From Nocardia terpenica (lineage in GTDB: Bacteria > Actinomycetota > Actinomycetes > Mycobacteriales > Mycobacteriaceae), in NCBI RefSeq assembly GCF_013186535.1, contig NZ_JABMCZ010000005.1, positions 496,001 through 560,000 on the forward strand: a stretch of 64,000 nt of DNA, written 5' to 3'. How positions within the stretch are numbered: the stretch's first letter is position 1; every line of letters begins with the position of its first letter. The position numbers and the translations under genes are program-made. Under the pieces are notes generated by a model. The model was not told the DNA's origin. It worked only from the letters and a program-made list of their open reading frames with translations, and searched no databases. Shown here piece after piece: positions 53,665-64,000 of this stretch.

Positions 53665-54938
53665 TCGTGCCGACCGACCCGCGCCCGCCGTGTGTGGTGG
53701 TGCTGGTCGGGCCGCCGGGCGCGGGCAAGTCGACGATCGGCCGCAAGCTCGCCAAGGAACTCGGCGTCGAACTGTTCGACACCGATGCCGGGATCGAGGA
53801 GGAGACCGGGCGCACCATCCCGGAGATCTTCGCCACCGACGGCGAGCCGGAGTTCCGGCGCATCGAGGAACAGGTGGTGCGCCGCGCGATCCTCGCCGAG
53901 CGCGGCGTGGTGTCGCTCGGCGGCGGCGCGGTACTGTCCGAAGCGACCCGGGACCTGCTGCGCGGGCGCACGGTCGTGTATCTGGAAATCAGTGTGGCGG
54001 AGGGGCTTCGGCGCACCGGCGCCGCCACGCACCGGCCGCTGCTGGTCGGCGACGACCCGGCCGCGAAGTACCGGGAGCTGATGCGTCGGCGACGGCCGCT
54101 CTACCGCGAGGTGGCGAGCGTGCGCGTGCGCACCGACGGCCGCAGCCCGGGCCGGGTGGTGCGCAACATCCTGGCCAGGCTGGGACTGGAACCGACCGAA
54201 CCGCGTCCGGAACCGCAGACGCCGCAGCGGCCCGAAGGTGAGGGCACCAGCCGCCGGGCCCGCGCCCGGCGGCGCCGACGACGCCGGGGCAAAGGGGCCG
54301 ACAATGGTGCGGCGGAGGCGAATTCGCAGACATCGAGCGGTGCGGACGGCGCGGGCACCGACGACGGTGGCGAGGCCGCGCCCAAGCGCCGGTCCCGGCG
54401 ATCCCGGCGGGGTGGGCGTCGCCGACCTCGAAGCGCCGTCGCGGGCGTGGACACTGCGGTCTCCGGACCGGCTTCGCTCGCCGATGATGCTGGCGATCAA
54501 CAGGATTCAACGGACGCGAAGTCGTCCCAGCCGGGCACGGGCCGACCGACCTCCGATGGTGACGGCCCGACCAGGTCGTCGTCTCGTCGTTCCCGACGCC
54601 GCCGAGCGGCCGTCCGCGCCGCGGGCGCACCCGGCGCTGGAGTGGTGACAGCGTCGGATGGCGCGGCACAATCGGATTCGCGGGCGGAGGCGACGGACGG
54701 CCGGTCTCGTCGCACCGCGTCCCGACCGGCCGGGCCGCCGGTCGCCGCTCCGGCGACGACCACGGCGGGTTCCCCCGCCAATGGGCGGCATCCCGACTCC
54801 AACCCCACTCCCCCTCCGGCACAGCCGGATTCGCCCGGCGAGCCCGCGCCCGGCACCGGACGCTCCCGCCGCGCGCGGGCGCGCCGGGCGCGCACCCGCA
54901 CCCTACGAGCACGAGAAGAATCGGAGCAGATCACATGA
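53661..54938 (+). CDS. aroK: Shikimate kinase with long basic disordered tail
   Basis: Phosphorylates shikimate. The kinase is residues 1-180 with P-loop GPPGAGKST, DTDAGIEEETG, the EFRRIEEQVV shikimate loop, SLGGGAVLS and the lid region GAATHRPLLVGDD. This alone equals a normal AroK. A further 245 residues follow in frame without a stop: a low-complexity region of Arg clusters (RRARARRRRRRRG, KRRSRRSRRGGRRRP) and Ser/Thr/Asp/Pro-rich linkers. No second start with ribosome-binding site is seen, and the tail ends in an ATGA overlap with aroB, so it is translated as one protein. Role of the tail unknown. Confidence 0.92.
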   Translation: MIVPTDPRPPCVVVLVGPPGAGKSTIGRKLAKELGVELFDTDAGIEEETGRTIPEIFATDGEPEFRRIEEQVVRRAILAERGVVSLGGGAVLSEATRDLLRGRTVVYLEISVAEGLRRTGAATHRPLLVGDDPAAKYRELMRRRRPLYREVASVRVRTDGRSPGRVVRNILARLGLEPTEPRPEPQTPQRPEGEGTSRRARARRRRRRRGKGADNGAAEANSQTSSGADGAGTDDGGEAAPKRRSRRSRRGGRRRPRSAVAGVDTAVSGPASLADDAGDQQDSTDAKSSQPGTGRPTSDGDGPTRSSSRRSRRRRAAVRAAGAPGAGVVTASDGAAQSDSRAEATDGRSRRTASRPAGPPVAAPATTTAGSPANGRHPDSNPTPPPAQPDSPGEPAPGTGRSRRARARRARTRTLRAREESEQIT

Positions 54939-56053
54939 CCGAGCCGAGCCGCATCGAGGTCCGCACCGCCGACCCGTATCCGGTGATCATCGGGCGGGGC
55001 CTGCTCGGCGATCTGGTCGAGCAGGTGACCGGACAGTCCGGCGTGCGCACCGTCGCCATCTTCCATCAGCCGCCGCTCACCGAGACCGCCGAGGTGGTCC
55101 GGCAGGCGCTGGCCGATCGGGACATCGACGCGCATCGCATCGAGATTCCCGACGCCGAGGCCGGGAAGGATCTGCCGGTGGCCGGGTTCTGCTGGGAGGT
55201 GCTGGGCCGGATCGGGCTCACCCGCCGCGACGTGATCGTGAGCCTCGGCGGTGGGGCCGCCACCGATCTCGCCGGATTCGTCGCCGCCACCTGGATGCGC
55301 GGGGTGCGGATCGTGCACGTGCCGACCACGCTGCTGGCCATGGTCGACGCGGCGGTCGGCGGCAAGACCGGGATCAATACCGAGGCCGGGAAGAATCTGG
55401 TCGGCTGCTTCCACGAGCCCGCCGCGGTGCTGGTGGACCTGGCGACGTTGGAAACGGTGCCGCGCAACGAGATCGTGGCCGGAATGGCCGAGATCATCAA
55501 GGCCGGTTTCATCGCCGACCCGGTGATCCTGGACCTCATCGAGCGCGATCCGCAGGCCGCGCTGGACCCGGCCGGTGCGGTGCTTCCCGAACTGGTCCGC
55601 CGCGCCATCCGGGTGAAGGCCGACGTGGTGGCCGCCGACCTCAAGGAGGCGGCCCTGCGCGAAATCCTCAACTACGGCCACACCCTGGGCCACGCCATCG
55701 AGCGCCGCGAACGCTACCGCTGGCGGCACGGCGCCGCGGTCTCCGTGGGCCTGGTCTTCGCCGCCGAACTCGGCCGCCTGGCGGGCCGCCTCGACGACGC
55801 CACCGCCGACCGCCACCGCACCATCCTCGACAGCGTCGGCCTCCCCACCACCTACGACGCCGACGCCCTCCCCCAACTCCTAGACACCATGCAAACCGAC
55901 AAGAAAACCCGCTCCGGCGTCCTCCGCTTCGTCGTCCTCGACGGCCTGGCCAAACCCGGCCGCCTGGAAGGCCCCGACCCCTCCCTCCTAGCCGCCGCCT
56001 ACGCCACCATCGCCCGCGAAGACACCCCCACCAGCGGCGCAATCCTCCTGTAG
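54935..56053 (+). CDS. aroB: 3-dehydroquinate synthase
   Basis: Second step of the shikimate pathway, NAD- and zinc-dependent. The 372-residue protein has VSLGGGAATDLAGFVAATWMRG, PTTLLAMVDAAVGGKTGIN, the metal ligands in NYGHTLGHAIE and WRHGAAVSVGL. Its ATG overlaps the aroK stop. In mycobacteria the type II dehydroquinase gene aroQ follows aroB; here a repeat array follows instead, and no dehydroquinase is present in this window. Confidence 0.96.
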   Translation: MTEPSRIEVRTADPYPVIIGRGLLGDLVEQVTGQSGVRTVAIFHQPPLTETAEVVRQALADRDIDAHRIEIPDAEAGKDLPVAGFCWEVLGRIGLTRRDVIVSLGGGAATDLAGFVAATWMRGVRIVHVPTTLLAMVDAAVGGKTGINTEAGKNLVGCFHEPAAVLVDLATLETVPRNEIVAGMAEIIKAGFIADPVILDLIERDPQAALDPAGAVLPELVRRAIRVKADVVAADLKEAALREILNYGHTLGHAIERRERYRWRHGAAVSVGLVFAAELGRLAGRLDDATADRHRTILDSVGLPTTYDADALPQLLDTMQTDKKTRSGVLRFVVLDGLAKPGRLEGPDPSLLAAAYATIAREDTPTSGAILL

Positions 56054-56137
56054 ACAAAACAACCCAACGAAATACACCGCGGCCGGAACCAATTCCCCCC
56101 GGCCGCACCCAAACCCGCGCCCACCGAGATCGACACC

Positions 56138-56460
56138 CCATCCCGGCGCGCCAACCCGATCATCCCAGCGTGCCGCACCAACCGCGCCCCCGGCGTGCCC
56201 GCTCCAACCTCGCCACCCCGGCGCGTCCGCTCCAACCCCGCCACCCCGGCGCGTCCGCTCCAACCCCGCCACCCCGGCGCGTCCGCTCCAACCCCGCCAC
56301 CCCGGCGCGTCCGCTCCAACCCCGCCACCTCAGCGTGCCCGCTCTAACCCGCCAGCCCAACTTGCCCGCACCAACCCCATCAGCCCAACTTGCCCGCGCC
56401 AACCCTTCAAGCCCGGCCTGCCCGCATCAACCGTCACCCCGGCGCGCTTTTGGCCGGGGT
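56138..56460. repeat. Hairpin-capped tandem repeat, locus D (exact 28-bp units)
   Basis: Four exact 28-base copies start at 56216, 56244, 56272 and 56300; each begins CCCCGGCGCGTCCGCTCCAA and ends CCCCGCCA. Degenerate units flank them on both sides. The array ends in the hairpin ACCCCGGC (56436-56443), loop GCGCTTTTG, GCCGGGGT (56453-56460). It lies between aroB and the convergent B-4DMT gene. From its end to 56698 no gene is visible. Confidence 0.85.
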
Positions 56461-56698
56461 CCATCGGAACCTGCTGCGTATCAGTAGATTCCGGACAGAG
56501 CATGCCGGAATGACGGCGGCGGCCTAGAGCGTGCCGGAATGACGGTGGTCGAATGATGGCGGCCGGTGGCGACATCGCATCTTGAACCGCAGTAACTATC
56601 TCGACGGAAGTCGGGCCGACGAAACCCGTTGTGCCCGATACGAATAACCTGGGCGCGGGCGGTCGACTTGTGAGCGCGAGCCGTGTGGGCGGAGGTGG

Positions 56699-57172
56699 TC
56701 AGGCTGGGGTGGGGGCGGGTTCGAGGGGAGCTTCGGCGGTTTTCTTGGCTTCGCGGGTTACCAGGAAGCGGCCTATGGTGACGCCGAGCATGGCGGGGAT
56801 GAAGACGAGCAGGATTATGAAGGAGGCGCCTGCGGTCAGTTCGAAGCCCAGGCCGTTGTCGCCGAGATCGAAGGTGGGGATGAAGTCGAGGAGCCAGGCG
56901 AGGATGCCTGCGCCGAGGCCGCCTGCTATGGCGGCTTTGAGCCAGCGCATGGTGAGGTCGGTGCTGCCGCGTTCGGGGTCGGGGTTGGCGCGGCGGTCGG
57001 TGCGGCCGTCCAGCAGGCCCCAGGTCACGACGGCGGCGAGCAGGACGATCAGGCAGAGCACCCGCATCCAGGAGCCGTTGGTCGGCCAGTAGATCATTGC
57101 GAAGCCGAGGACGGTTCGCAGGATCACGGTCAGCGCCCCGAGCACTGTGGCGCGCAACACCCACGCATTCAT
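56699..57172 (-). CDS. B-4DMT-type four-helix membrane protein
   Basis: 157 residues with four hydrophobic helices (around VLGALTVILRTVLGFAMIYW, VLCLIVLLAAVVTWGLL, AAIAGGLGAGILAWLLDFIP, SFIILLVFIPAMLGVTIG) and short charged loops. The pattern fits the actinobacterial B-4DMT family annotated as putative transporters; no substrate is known. The ATG is chosen with AAGG seven bases upstream. Flanked on both sides by repeat loci D and E. Confidence 0.78.
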   Translation of the reverse strand: MNAWVLRATVLGALTVILRTVLGFAMIYWPTNGSWMRVLCLIVLLAAVVTWGLLDGRTDRRANPDPERGSTDLTMRWLKAAIAGGLGAGILAWLLDFIPTFDLGDNGLGFELTAGASFIILLVFIPAMLGVTIGRFLVTREAKKTAEAPLEPAPTPA

Positions 57173-57223
57173 GCCGAACACCTTAACCCGACCTTCGGCC
57201 GGGACAGACAGCAACCGTGTTGA

Positions 57224-57376
57224 TCCCGGCCAAAAGCACGCCGGGACCAAGGTGAAAGCCCGCCGGGACCAAGGGCGACAGCCCACCACACCAAGAGCGG
57301 AAACACGCCGGGATCTAAGGCGAAAGCATGCCGGAACCAAGGGCGAAAGCACCCGGGACCAAGAGTGACAGTGCCG
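57224..57376. repeat. Hairpin-capped tandem repeat, locus E (reverse orientation)
   Basis: A perfect 7-bp hairpin (TCCCGGC 57224-57230, loop CAAAAGCAC, GCCGGGA 57240-57246) is followed by about six units of 22-23 bases of the type CACGCCGGGACCAAGGGCGAAAG. On the minus strand this has the same polarity as the other loci. It occupies the gap between aroE and the B-4DMT gene. Confidence 0.8.
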
Positions 57377-57386
57377 GAATCGCGGG

Positions 57387-58232
57387 TTACCCGGCCAGGG
57401 CGGCGGCCATCTCTGCGCGTGGGGCGGGGTGTCCGGTGAACTGCTCCACCTGGCCGTATGCTTGGTTCAGCAGCATCTGTAGCCCGTCGATCACCGTGTG
57501 TCCGGCGCGGGTCACGGCTTGGGCCAGCGGGGTTGGCCACGGGTCGTAGATGGCGTCTAGGACCACCGGTGCGGCGGCGATCGAATCGGCCACGGCCGCA
57601 GCGCCGTTCGCGGGTACGGTGCTCACCGCGGCCTCGGCCCGCGCGCACGCCGAGCGCACCCCTGCGGGATCGAAGCCGGTCACCGTGACGGTCATGCCGA
57701 GCCGCTCGGCCAGCTCCCGGGTACTCGCGGCCCGCTCCGCATCGCGCGCCACCACGGTCACCCCGGTCGCGCCCAGCTCCGCCAGCGCGAGCAGGGCGGG
57801 CCGGGCGGTGCCGCCCGCCCCGATCACCACCGCATGCCCGACCTTCTCGACCCCGCCGCCCTGTAGCGCCCCGCGCACACCGTCGATATCGGTGCAGTCC
57901 GCGCGCCAGCCGGTGGCCGTGCGCACCAGGGTGTTCGCGGAACCGACCAGCTCCGCGCGCTCGGTGCGCTCGTCCGCGTACTCGAGCGCCGCGACCTTCC
58001 CGGGCATGGTCACCGACAGGCCGACCCATTCGGGGCCGAGGCCGTCGACCAGTCCGGGCAGCTGCTCGGCGGTGCACTCGATGCGCTCGTAGCTCCAGTC
58101 CAGCCCCAGCGCGCGATACGCGGCCAGGTGCAACCGGGGTGAGCGGGAGTGGGAGATCGGGCTGCCCAGCACGGCCGCCCGGCGATGGTCGCCGGGCACG
58201 GCCGCGCCGCTACCGCGGGGTGCCCTGTCCAT
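57387..58232 (-). CDS. aroE: Shikimate dehydrogenase
   Basis: Reduces 3-dehydroshikimate with NADPH. The 281-residue protein has LGSPISHSRSPRLH, the catalytic Lys in LSVTMPGK, ANTLVRT, the catalytic Asp in CTDIDGVRGAL, and the Rossmann loop VIGAGGTARPAL. Its ATG lies 23 bases inside mltG; a GTG 11 codons later (just after the mltG stop) is an alternative. Order alaS-ruvX-mltG-aroE matches mycobacteria. Confidence 0.93.
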   Translation of the reverse strand: MDRAPRGSGAAVPGDHRRAAVLGSPISHSRSPRLHLAAYRALGLDWSYERIECTAEQLPGLVDGLGPEWVGLSVTMPGKVAALEYADERTERAELVGSANTLVRTATGWRADCTDIDGVRGALQGGGVEKVGHAVVIGAGGTARPALLALAELGATGVTVVARDAERAASTRELAERLGMTVTVTGFDPAGVRSACARAEAAVSTVPANGAAAVADSIAAAPVVLDAIYDPWPTPLAQAVTRAGHTVIDGLQMLLNQAYGQVEQFTGHPAPRAEMAAALAG

Positions 58233-59748
58233 GTTCGTTGTCCAGGATTCCGCTCTGCTGGGCGAGCTTCACATTCTTCTGATGCTCCGTGTAGTTGTCG
58301 GTGAACAGGGTCTCCCCGTTCTTGTTGACCGTCACGAAGTACAGCCACGAGCCCTCGGCGGGTTTCTCCATCGCGCGCAAGGCATCCAGCGACGGCGAGG
58401 AGATCGGTGTCGCCGGGAGACCGGTCATGGCGTAGGTGTTCCACGGCGTCTGCGTGGTGCGGGCCTGATCGGTGGTGGCGACCGCGGTCTGGTCCAGCGT
58501 GTAGTTCACCGTCGAGTCGAATTCCAGTTTCTGGTTGTCCCGCAACCGGTTCAGGATCACCCGCGCCACCTTCGGCATGTCGCTGACCTGCACCTCACGC
58601 TCCACCAGCGAGGCCCCGATAATGGTCTGATAGGGCGTGAGCCCGTTCGACCCGCCGGACTGCACGATGCCCGTCGACTCGTAGGAGCGCGCGCTGGCGG
58701 AGACCAGCTGCTTGAGGATCTGCTGCGGCGTGCCGGTGGGATCGAAATCCCAGCTGCCCGCGGCGATCAGGCCCTCGAGCTGCCTGCTGCGATCGGGTAC
58801 CTTGCTGACCGCGTCCATCGCCCAGGCGGGCACGCCCAGCGACGCCAGATCGGTGCTCCCGCCCGCGGCGTCCAACTGCTCGTAGGTGACGCACTTCTTG
58901 TCGGTTCCGGTGCCGACGCAGCTGGCTTCGGCGATCTTGCGGTATATGCCGTCGTTGCGGGCATGGGTGTTCGCATCGGTGGAATCGTGCAGGCGTTTGC
59001 CCTCGGCGACCACCACATTGCCCACCCGCGCCTGCTTACCGACCAGCGCCGCCACCGCATCCGCGCCCTTGCTGTGCGTGGGCACCGCGTAGTAGCCGGG
59101 CTGCACCGACTGGATGGACGAATTACGCACGGCCGCTTCGTAGAAGGCGCCGGTGCTTTCGACCACGCCCTTGGCGACCATGGTCTTGGCGATGTCCTCG
59201 GAGGTGTCGCCGCGCTGCACCTGGACCACCGCCAGCGGACCGGTCGGCCCGGAGAAATCCGCCGGACCACCCAGTCTGCCGATGAACTTGTAGCCCGCGT
59301 ACCCACCGGCCGCGACGAACAGCACCAGGAACACGCCGCCGAGGATCAGCAGATTCCGGCGGCGGCGACGGCGCTCGGCCGCCTTGCGGGACGCGACCCG
59401 GGAGCGGCGGCTGCGCGTCGGCTGGCTCCGGCCGCCGCGCTCCTCGCCCCGCCCGCGTTCGTCACCGCGGCCTCGCCGCTGATCGGCGCGGCCGCCGCGC
59501 TGCGGCCGCCGGGGCGGCAGGTCCGGCGGCGGGTCGTCGTCGGAGTAGCGCGGGATGACGGTGGTGTCGTCCTCGTAATCGTCCCAGTCGTCGGCCGGTG
59601 CGGCGCGATGGGCGGCCCGGCCGCGCGGCGGCGGGTAGTCCTCGGGATCGTCGTCGTAGTCGCCCCAGTCGTGGTCGGACCGGCGGTAGCGGCGTTGCTC
59701 GGACTGCTGCCGATAACGTTCCTCGGCGCGCGCCCAGCGGTCGTTCAT
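58210..59748 (-). CDS. mltG: Endolytic murein transglycosylase
   Basis: YceG-family enzyme that cuts nascent peptidoglycan strands. The first 130 residues are a cytoplasmic, low-complexity region of charged, Arg- and Asp-rich sequence; one membrane helix follows (LLILGGVFLVLFVAAGGYAG). The extracytoplasmic YceG domain has the catalytic Glu in GASLVEREVQ, VARVILNRLRD and a C-terminal SSPSLDALRAMEKPA. The ATG overlaps the ruvX stop by four bases. Confidence 0.93.
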   Translation of the reverse strand: MNDRWARAEERYRQQSEQRRYRRSDHDWGDYDDDPEDYPPPRGRAAHRAAPADDWDDYEDDTTVIPRYSDDDPPPDLPPRRPQRGGRADQRRGRGDERGRGEERGGRSQPTRSRRSRVASRKAAERRRRRRNLLILGGVFLVLFVAAGGYAGYKFIGRLGGPADFSGPTGPLAVVQVQRGDTSEDIAKTMVAKGVVESTGAFYEAAVRNSSIQSVQPGYYAVPTHSKGADAVAALVGKQARVGNVVVAEGKRLHDSTDANTHARNDGIYRKIAEASCVGTGTDKKCVTYEQLDAAGGSTDLASLGVPAWAMDAVSKVPDRSRQLEGLIAAGSWDFDPTGTPQQILKQLVSASARSYESTGIVQSGGSNGLTPYQTIIGASLVEREVQVSDMPKVARVILNRLRDNQKLEFDSTVNYTLDQTAVATTDQARTTQTPWNTYAMTGLPATPISSPSLDALRAMEKPAEGSWLYFVTVNKNGETLFTDNYTEHQKNVKLAQQSGILDNEHGQGTPR

Positions 59749-60298
59749 CCGACCACCTCGTCGCCTGCGTCATCGGCCGACCTCAACACCGCACTCCGTT
59801 CGTCCAACCATCCCTGCAGTATCGACACGGCCGCCGCCTGGTCGATCATCTGCCGCTGGCCACGCGCGCGAACTCCGCTGTCCCGCAATGCACGTGCAGC
59901 TGACACGGTAGTCAAACGTTCGTCGGAAAGTCGTATCGGCACACCAGGAATCAAGGGCCGCAAACGATTCGCGAAGGTGGTCGCCAGCCGGGCGGAGGCG
60001 CCGTTCTCCCCGCGCAACGTGCGAGGCAGGCCGACGATGACCTCGACGGCCTCGTACTCCCGCACAATCTCGGCAATCCGATTCAGATCGGTTGCCGGAC
60101 GCCCCTTTCCGCCCTTGGCGCGCGGCACGGTCTCCACCGGTGTGGCGAGAATTCCGTCCGGATCACAGGATGCGACCCCGATCCGGACGGTCCCCACATC
60201 GATGGCGATGCGGCGGCCCCGCCCCGGATCGCTGGTTCTGGTGGGCCGGTCGGCGTGTGCGACCGGCTCCGACGACTCCGAATGCTCGGAATTGCCCA

Positions 60299-60299
<1 letters not shown>
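59745..60299 (-). CDS. ruvX: Holliday junction resolvase-like YqgF/RuvX
   Basis: RNase H-fold nuclease thought to process Holliday junctions or pre-16S rRNA. Motifs are AIDVGTVRIGVA (first Asp), VGLPRTLRGENG, SDERLTT and IDQAAAVSIL. About 28 disordered residues precede the domain. The start is ATG or the GTG one codon earlier, both overlapping the alaS stop. It is coupled to both alaS and mltG. Confidence 0.94.
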
Positions 60300-62971
<2,672 letters not shown>

Positions 62972-63037
62972 CCAGCCTACCGGGAACGATCCATCGAGTT
63001 TTCCGGTGGTTGCCCCTAGCGCGCGGGGCCGGGCCGG

Positions 63038-64000
63038 TCAGCGGCCGCGAACGATGCGGCGCAGCTTGGTCACCCGGGGGCCGACCTCGCGTTCGTAGCC
63101 GTGATCGGTGGGGTCGTAGTAGTCGGTACCGACCAGGTCGTCGGGCGGATACTGCTGGGCCAGAACGCCATCGGGGTGGTCGTGCGGGTATCGGTACCCC
63201 TGGGCGTTGCCCAGGCGGGCCGCGCCGGAGTAATGGCCGTCACGCAGGTGCGGCGGCACCGCCCCCGCCTTACCCTTGCCGATGTCGGCCAGGGCCGCCC
63301 CGATGGCGGCGGCCACCGCGCCGGACTTCGGCGCGGTGGCGACGTGAATGGTGGCGTGCGCCAAGGCCAGTTGCGCCTCGGGCAGGCCGACCAGCTGGAC
63401 CACCTGGGCGGCGGCCACGGCGGTCTGCAGCGCGGTCGGATCGGCCATGCCGACGTCCTCGCTGGCCTGGATCATCAAGCGGCGGGCGATGAATCGCGGG
63501 TCCTCGCCCGCGCTGATCATCCGGGCCAGGTAGTGCAGCGCGGCGTCCACGTCGGAGCCGCGCAGCGACTTGATGAACGCGCTGATCACGTCGTAGTGCT
63601 GGTCGCCCGCGCGGTCGTAGCGCACGGCGGCCTTGTCGACGCTGGCCTCGACCAGGTCGACGTCGACCGTGCCGTCCAGCGAGGACTCGGCCGACGCCTC
63701 CAGCGCGGTCAGCGACCGGCGCGCGTCGCCGCCCGCGATGCGCACGATGTGGTCGAGCGCCGCGTCGGTGACCGTGTAGTGGCCCGCCAGCCCGCGCGGG
63801 TCGGCGATGGCGCGCCGCAGCACCGTGCGGATGTCGTCGTCGGACAGCGATTGCAGTTGCAGCACCAGCGACCGCGACAGCAGCGGCGACACCACCGAGA
63901 ACGACGGATTCTCCGTGGTGGCGCCGACCAGCAGCACCACCCGGTTCTCCACCGCGGCCAGCAGCGCGTCCTGCTGGGTCTTGGAGAAACGGTGCACCTC
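63038..64000 (-). CDS. rarA: Replication-associated recombination protein A (partial)
   Basis: AAA+ ATPase that acts at stalled replication forks (RarA/MgsA). Only the C-terminal 320 residues are inside the window; the gene continues past its end, so Walker A is not seen. The fragment begins with EVHRFSKTQQD, the end of Walker B, followed by sensor I GATTENPSFSV, sensor II GGDARRSLTALE and the tetramerisation domain with YDVISAFIKSLRGSDVDAALHYLARM. The stop is inside the window. Confidence 0.95.
   Translation of the reverse strand, partial: EVHRFSKTQQDALLAAVENRVVLLVGATTENPSFSVVSPLLSRSLVLQLQSLSDDDIRTVLRRAIADPRGLAGHYTVTDAALDHIVRIAGGDARRSLTALEASAESSLDGTVDVDLVEASVDKAAVRYDRAGDQHYDVISAFIKSLRGSDVDAALHYLARMISAGEDPRFIARRLMIQASEDVGMADPTALQTAVAAAQVVQLVGLPEAQLALAHATIHVATAPKSGAVAAAIGAALADIGKGKAGAVPPHLRDGHYSGAARLGNAQGYRYPHDHPDGVLAQQYPPDDLVGTDYYDPTDHGYEREVGPRVTKLRRIVRGR

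Overview
The window looks like chromosomal DNA of a high-GC actinomycete of the Nocardia/Mycobacterium lineage, most likely a Nocardia. The evidence is the strong G/C bias at third codon positions, frequent GTG starts, mIHF, a helicase-dead PriA, a glutamine-dependent NAD synthetase of mycobacterial length, and gene blocks that match two separate parts of the Mycobacterium tuberculosis chromosome: pyrR to the Rv1417 homologue, and nusB/efp/pepQ/aro to rarA. I see no prophage, insertion sequence, CRISPR array, rRNA or tRNA.

Layout. 0.1-6.0 kb: a lipoprotein gamma-glutamyltranspeptidase, a DUF4333 lipoprotein, and a riboflavin operon on the minus strand (ribE, ribBA, ribH, PH-domain membrane protein). 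6.4-16.5 kb: mainly accessory genes between rpe and rsmB, which are neighbours in mycobacteria. They are a short unknown protein, the rsbW-sigF pair behind a sigF-type promoter, nadE, a tartrate/sugar-acid module (tarD-like dehydratase, dicarboxylate carrier, second enolase-superfamily enzyme) facing a GntR regulator, an orphan heavy-metal-binding protein, and an AT-richer gap with a 25-residue hydrophobic ORF. 16.5-19.8 kb: rsmB-fmt-def. 19.8-23.9 kb: accessory genes (secreted lipase, PadR regulator, carotenoid oxygenase, TetR regulator). 23.9-30.1 kb: core minus-strand genes priA, metK, coaBC, rpoZ, gmk, mihF. 30.6-39.6 kb: a complete pyrimidine operon transcribed pyrR-pyrB-pyrC-(PH-like)-carA-carB-(89-aa ORF)-pyrF, with a PyrR-binding loop at its front and a strong terminator at its end.

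40-49.4 kb is mainly accessory: alpha/beta hydrolase, MarR/MFS pair, a LexA-type box over an alkB-like gene, CPBP protease, FAD monooxygenase, GXWXG/DUF4334 protein, a serpin and an ArsB-like carrier. 49.5-58.2 kb holds nusB, efp and pepQ on minus, then an A24 peptidase and aroC-aroK-aroB on plus (AroK carries a 245-residue disordered basic tail), a B-4DMT membrane protein, and aroE. 58.2-64 kb holds mltG, ruvX, alaS and the 3' part of rarA.

The most unusual structure is a family of intergenic repeats at five places (about 39.9, 40.9, 43.9, 56.4 and 57.2 kb). Each is a perfect 7-9 bp hairpin of the form CCCGGC-loop-GCCGGG whose loop contains TTTT or AAAA. Four of the five loops are nearly identical. 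All loci carry a one-sided tandem array of 21-28 bp units that look like copies of one hairpin arm. None lies inside a gene. Other regulatory signals include a sigF-like promoter, a LexA-type box overlapping a -35 element, paired TetR palindromes, GntR and MarR palindromes, and a PyrR-binding loop next to a ribosome-binding site.
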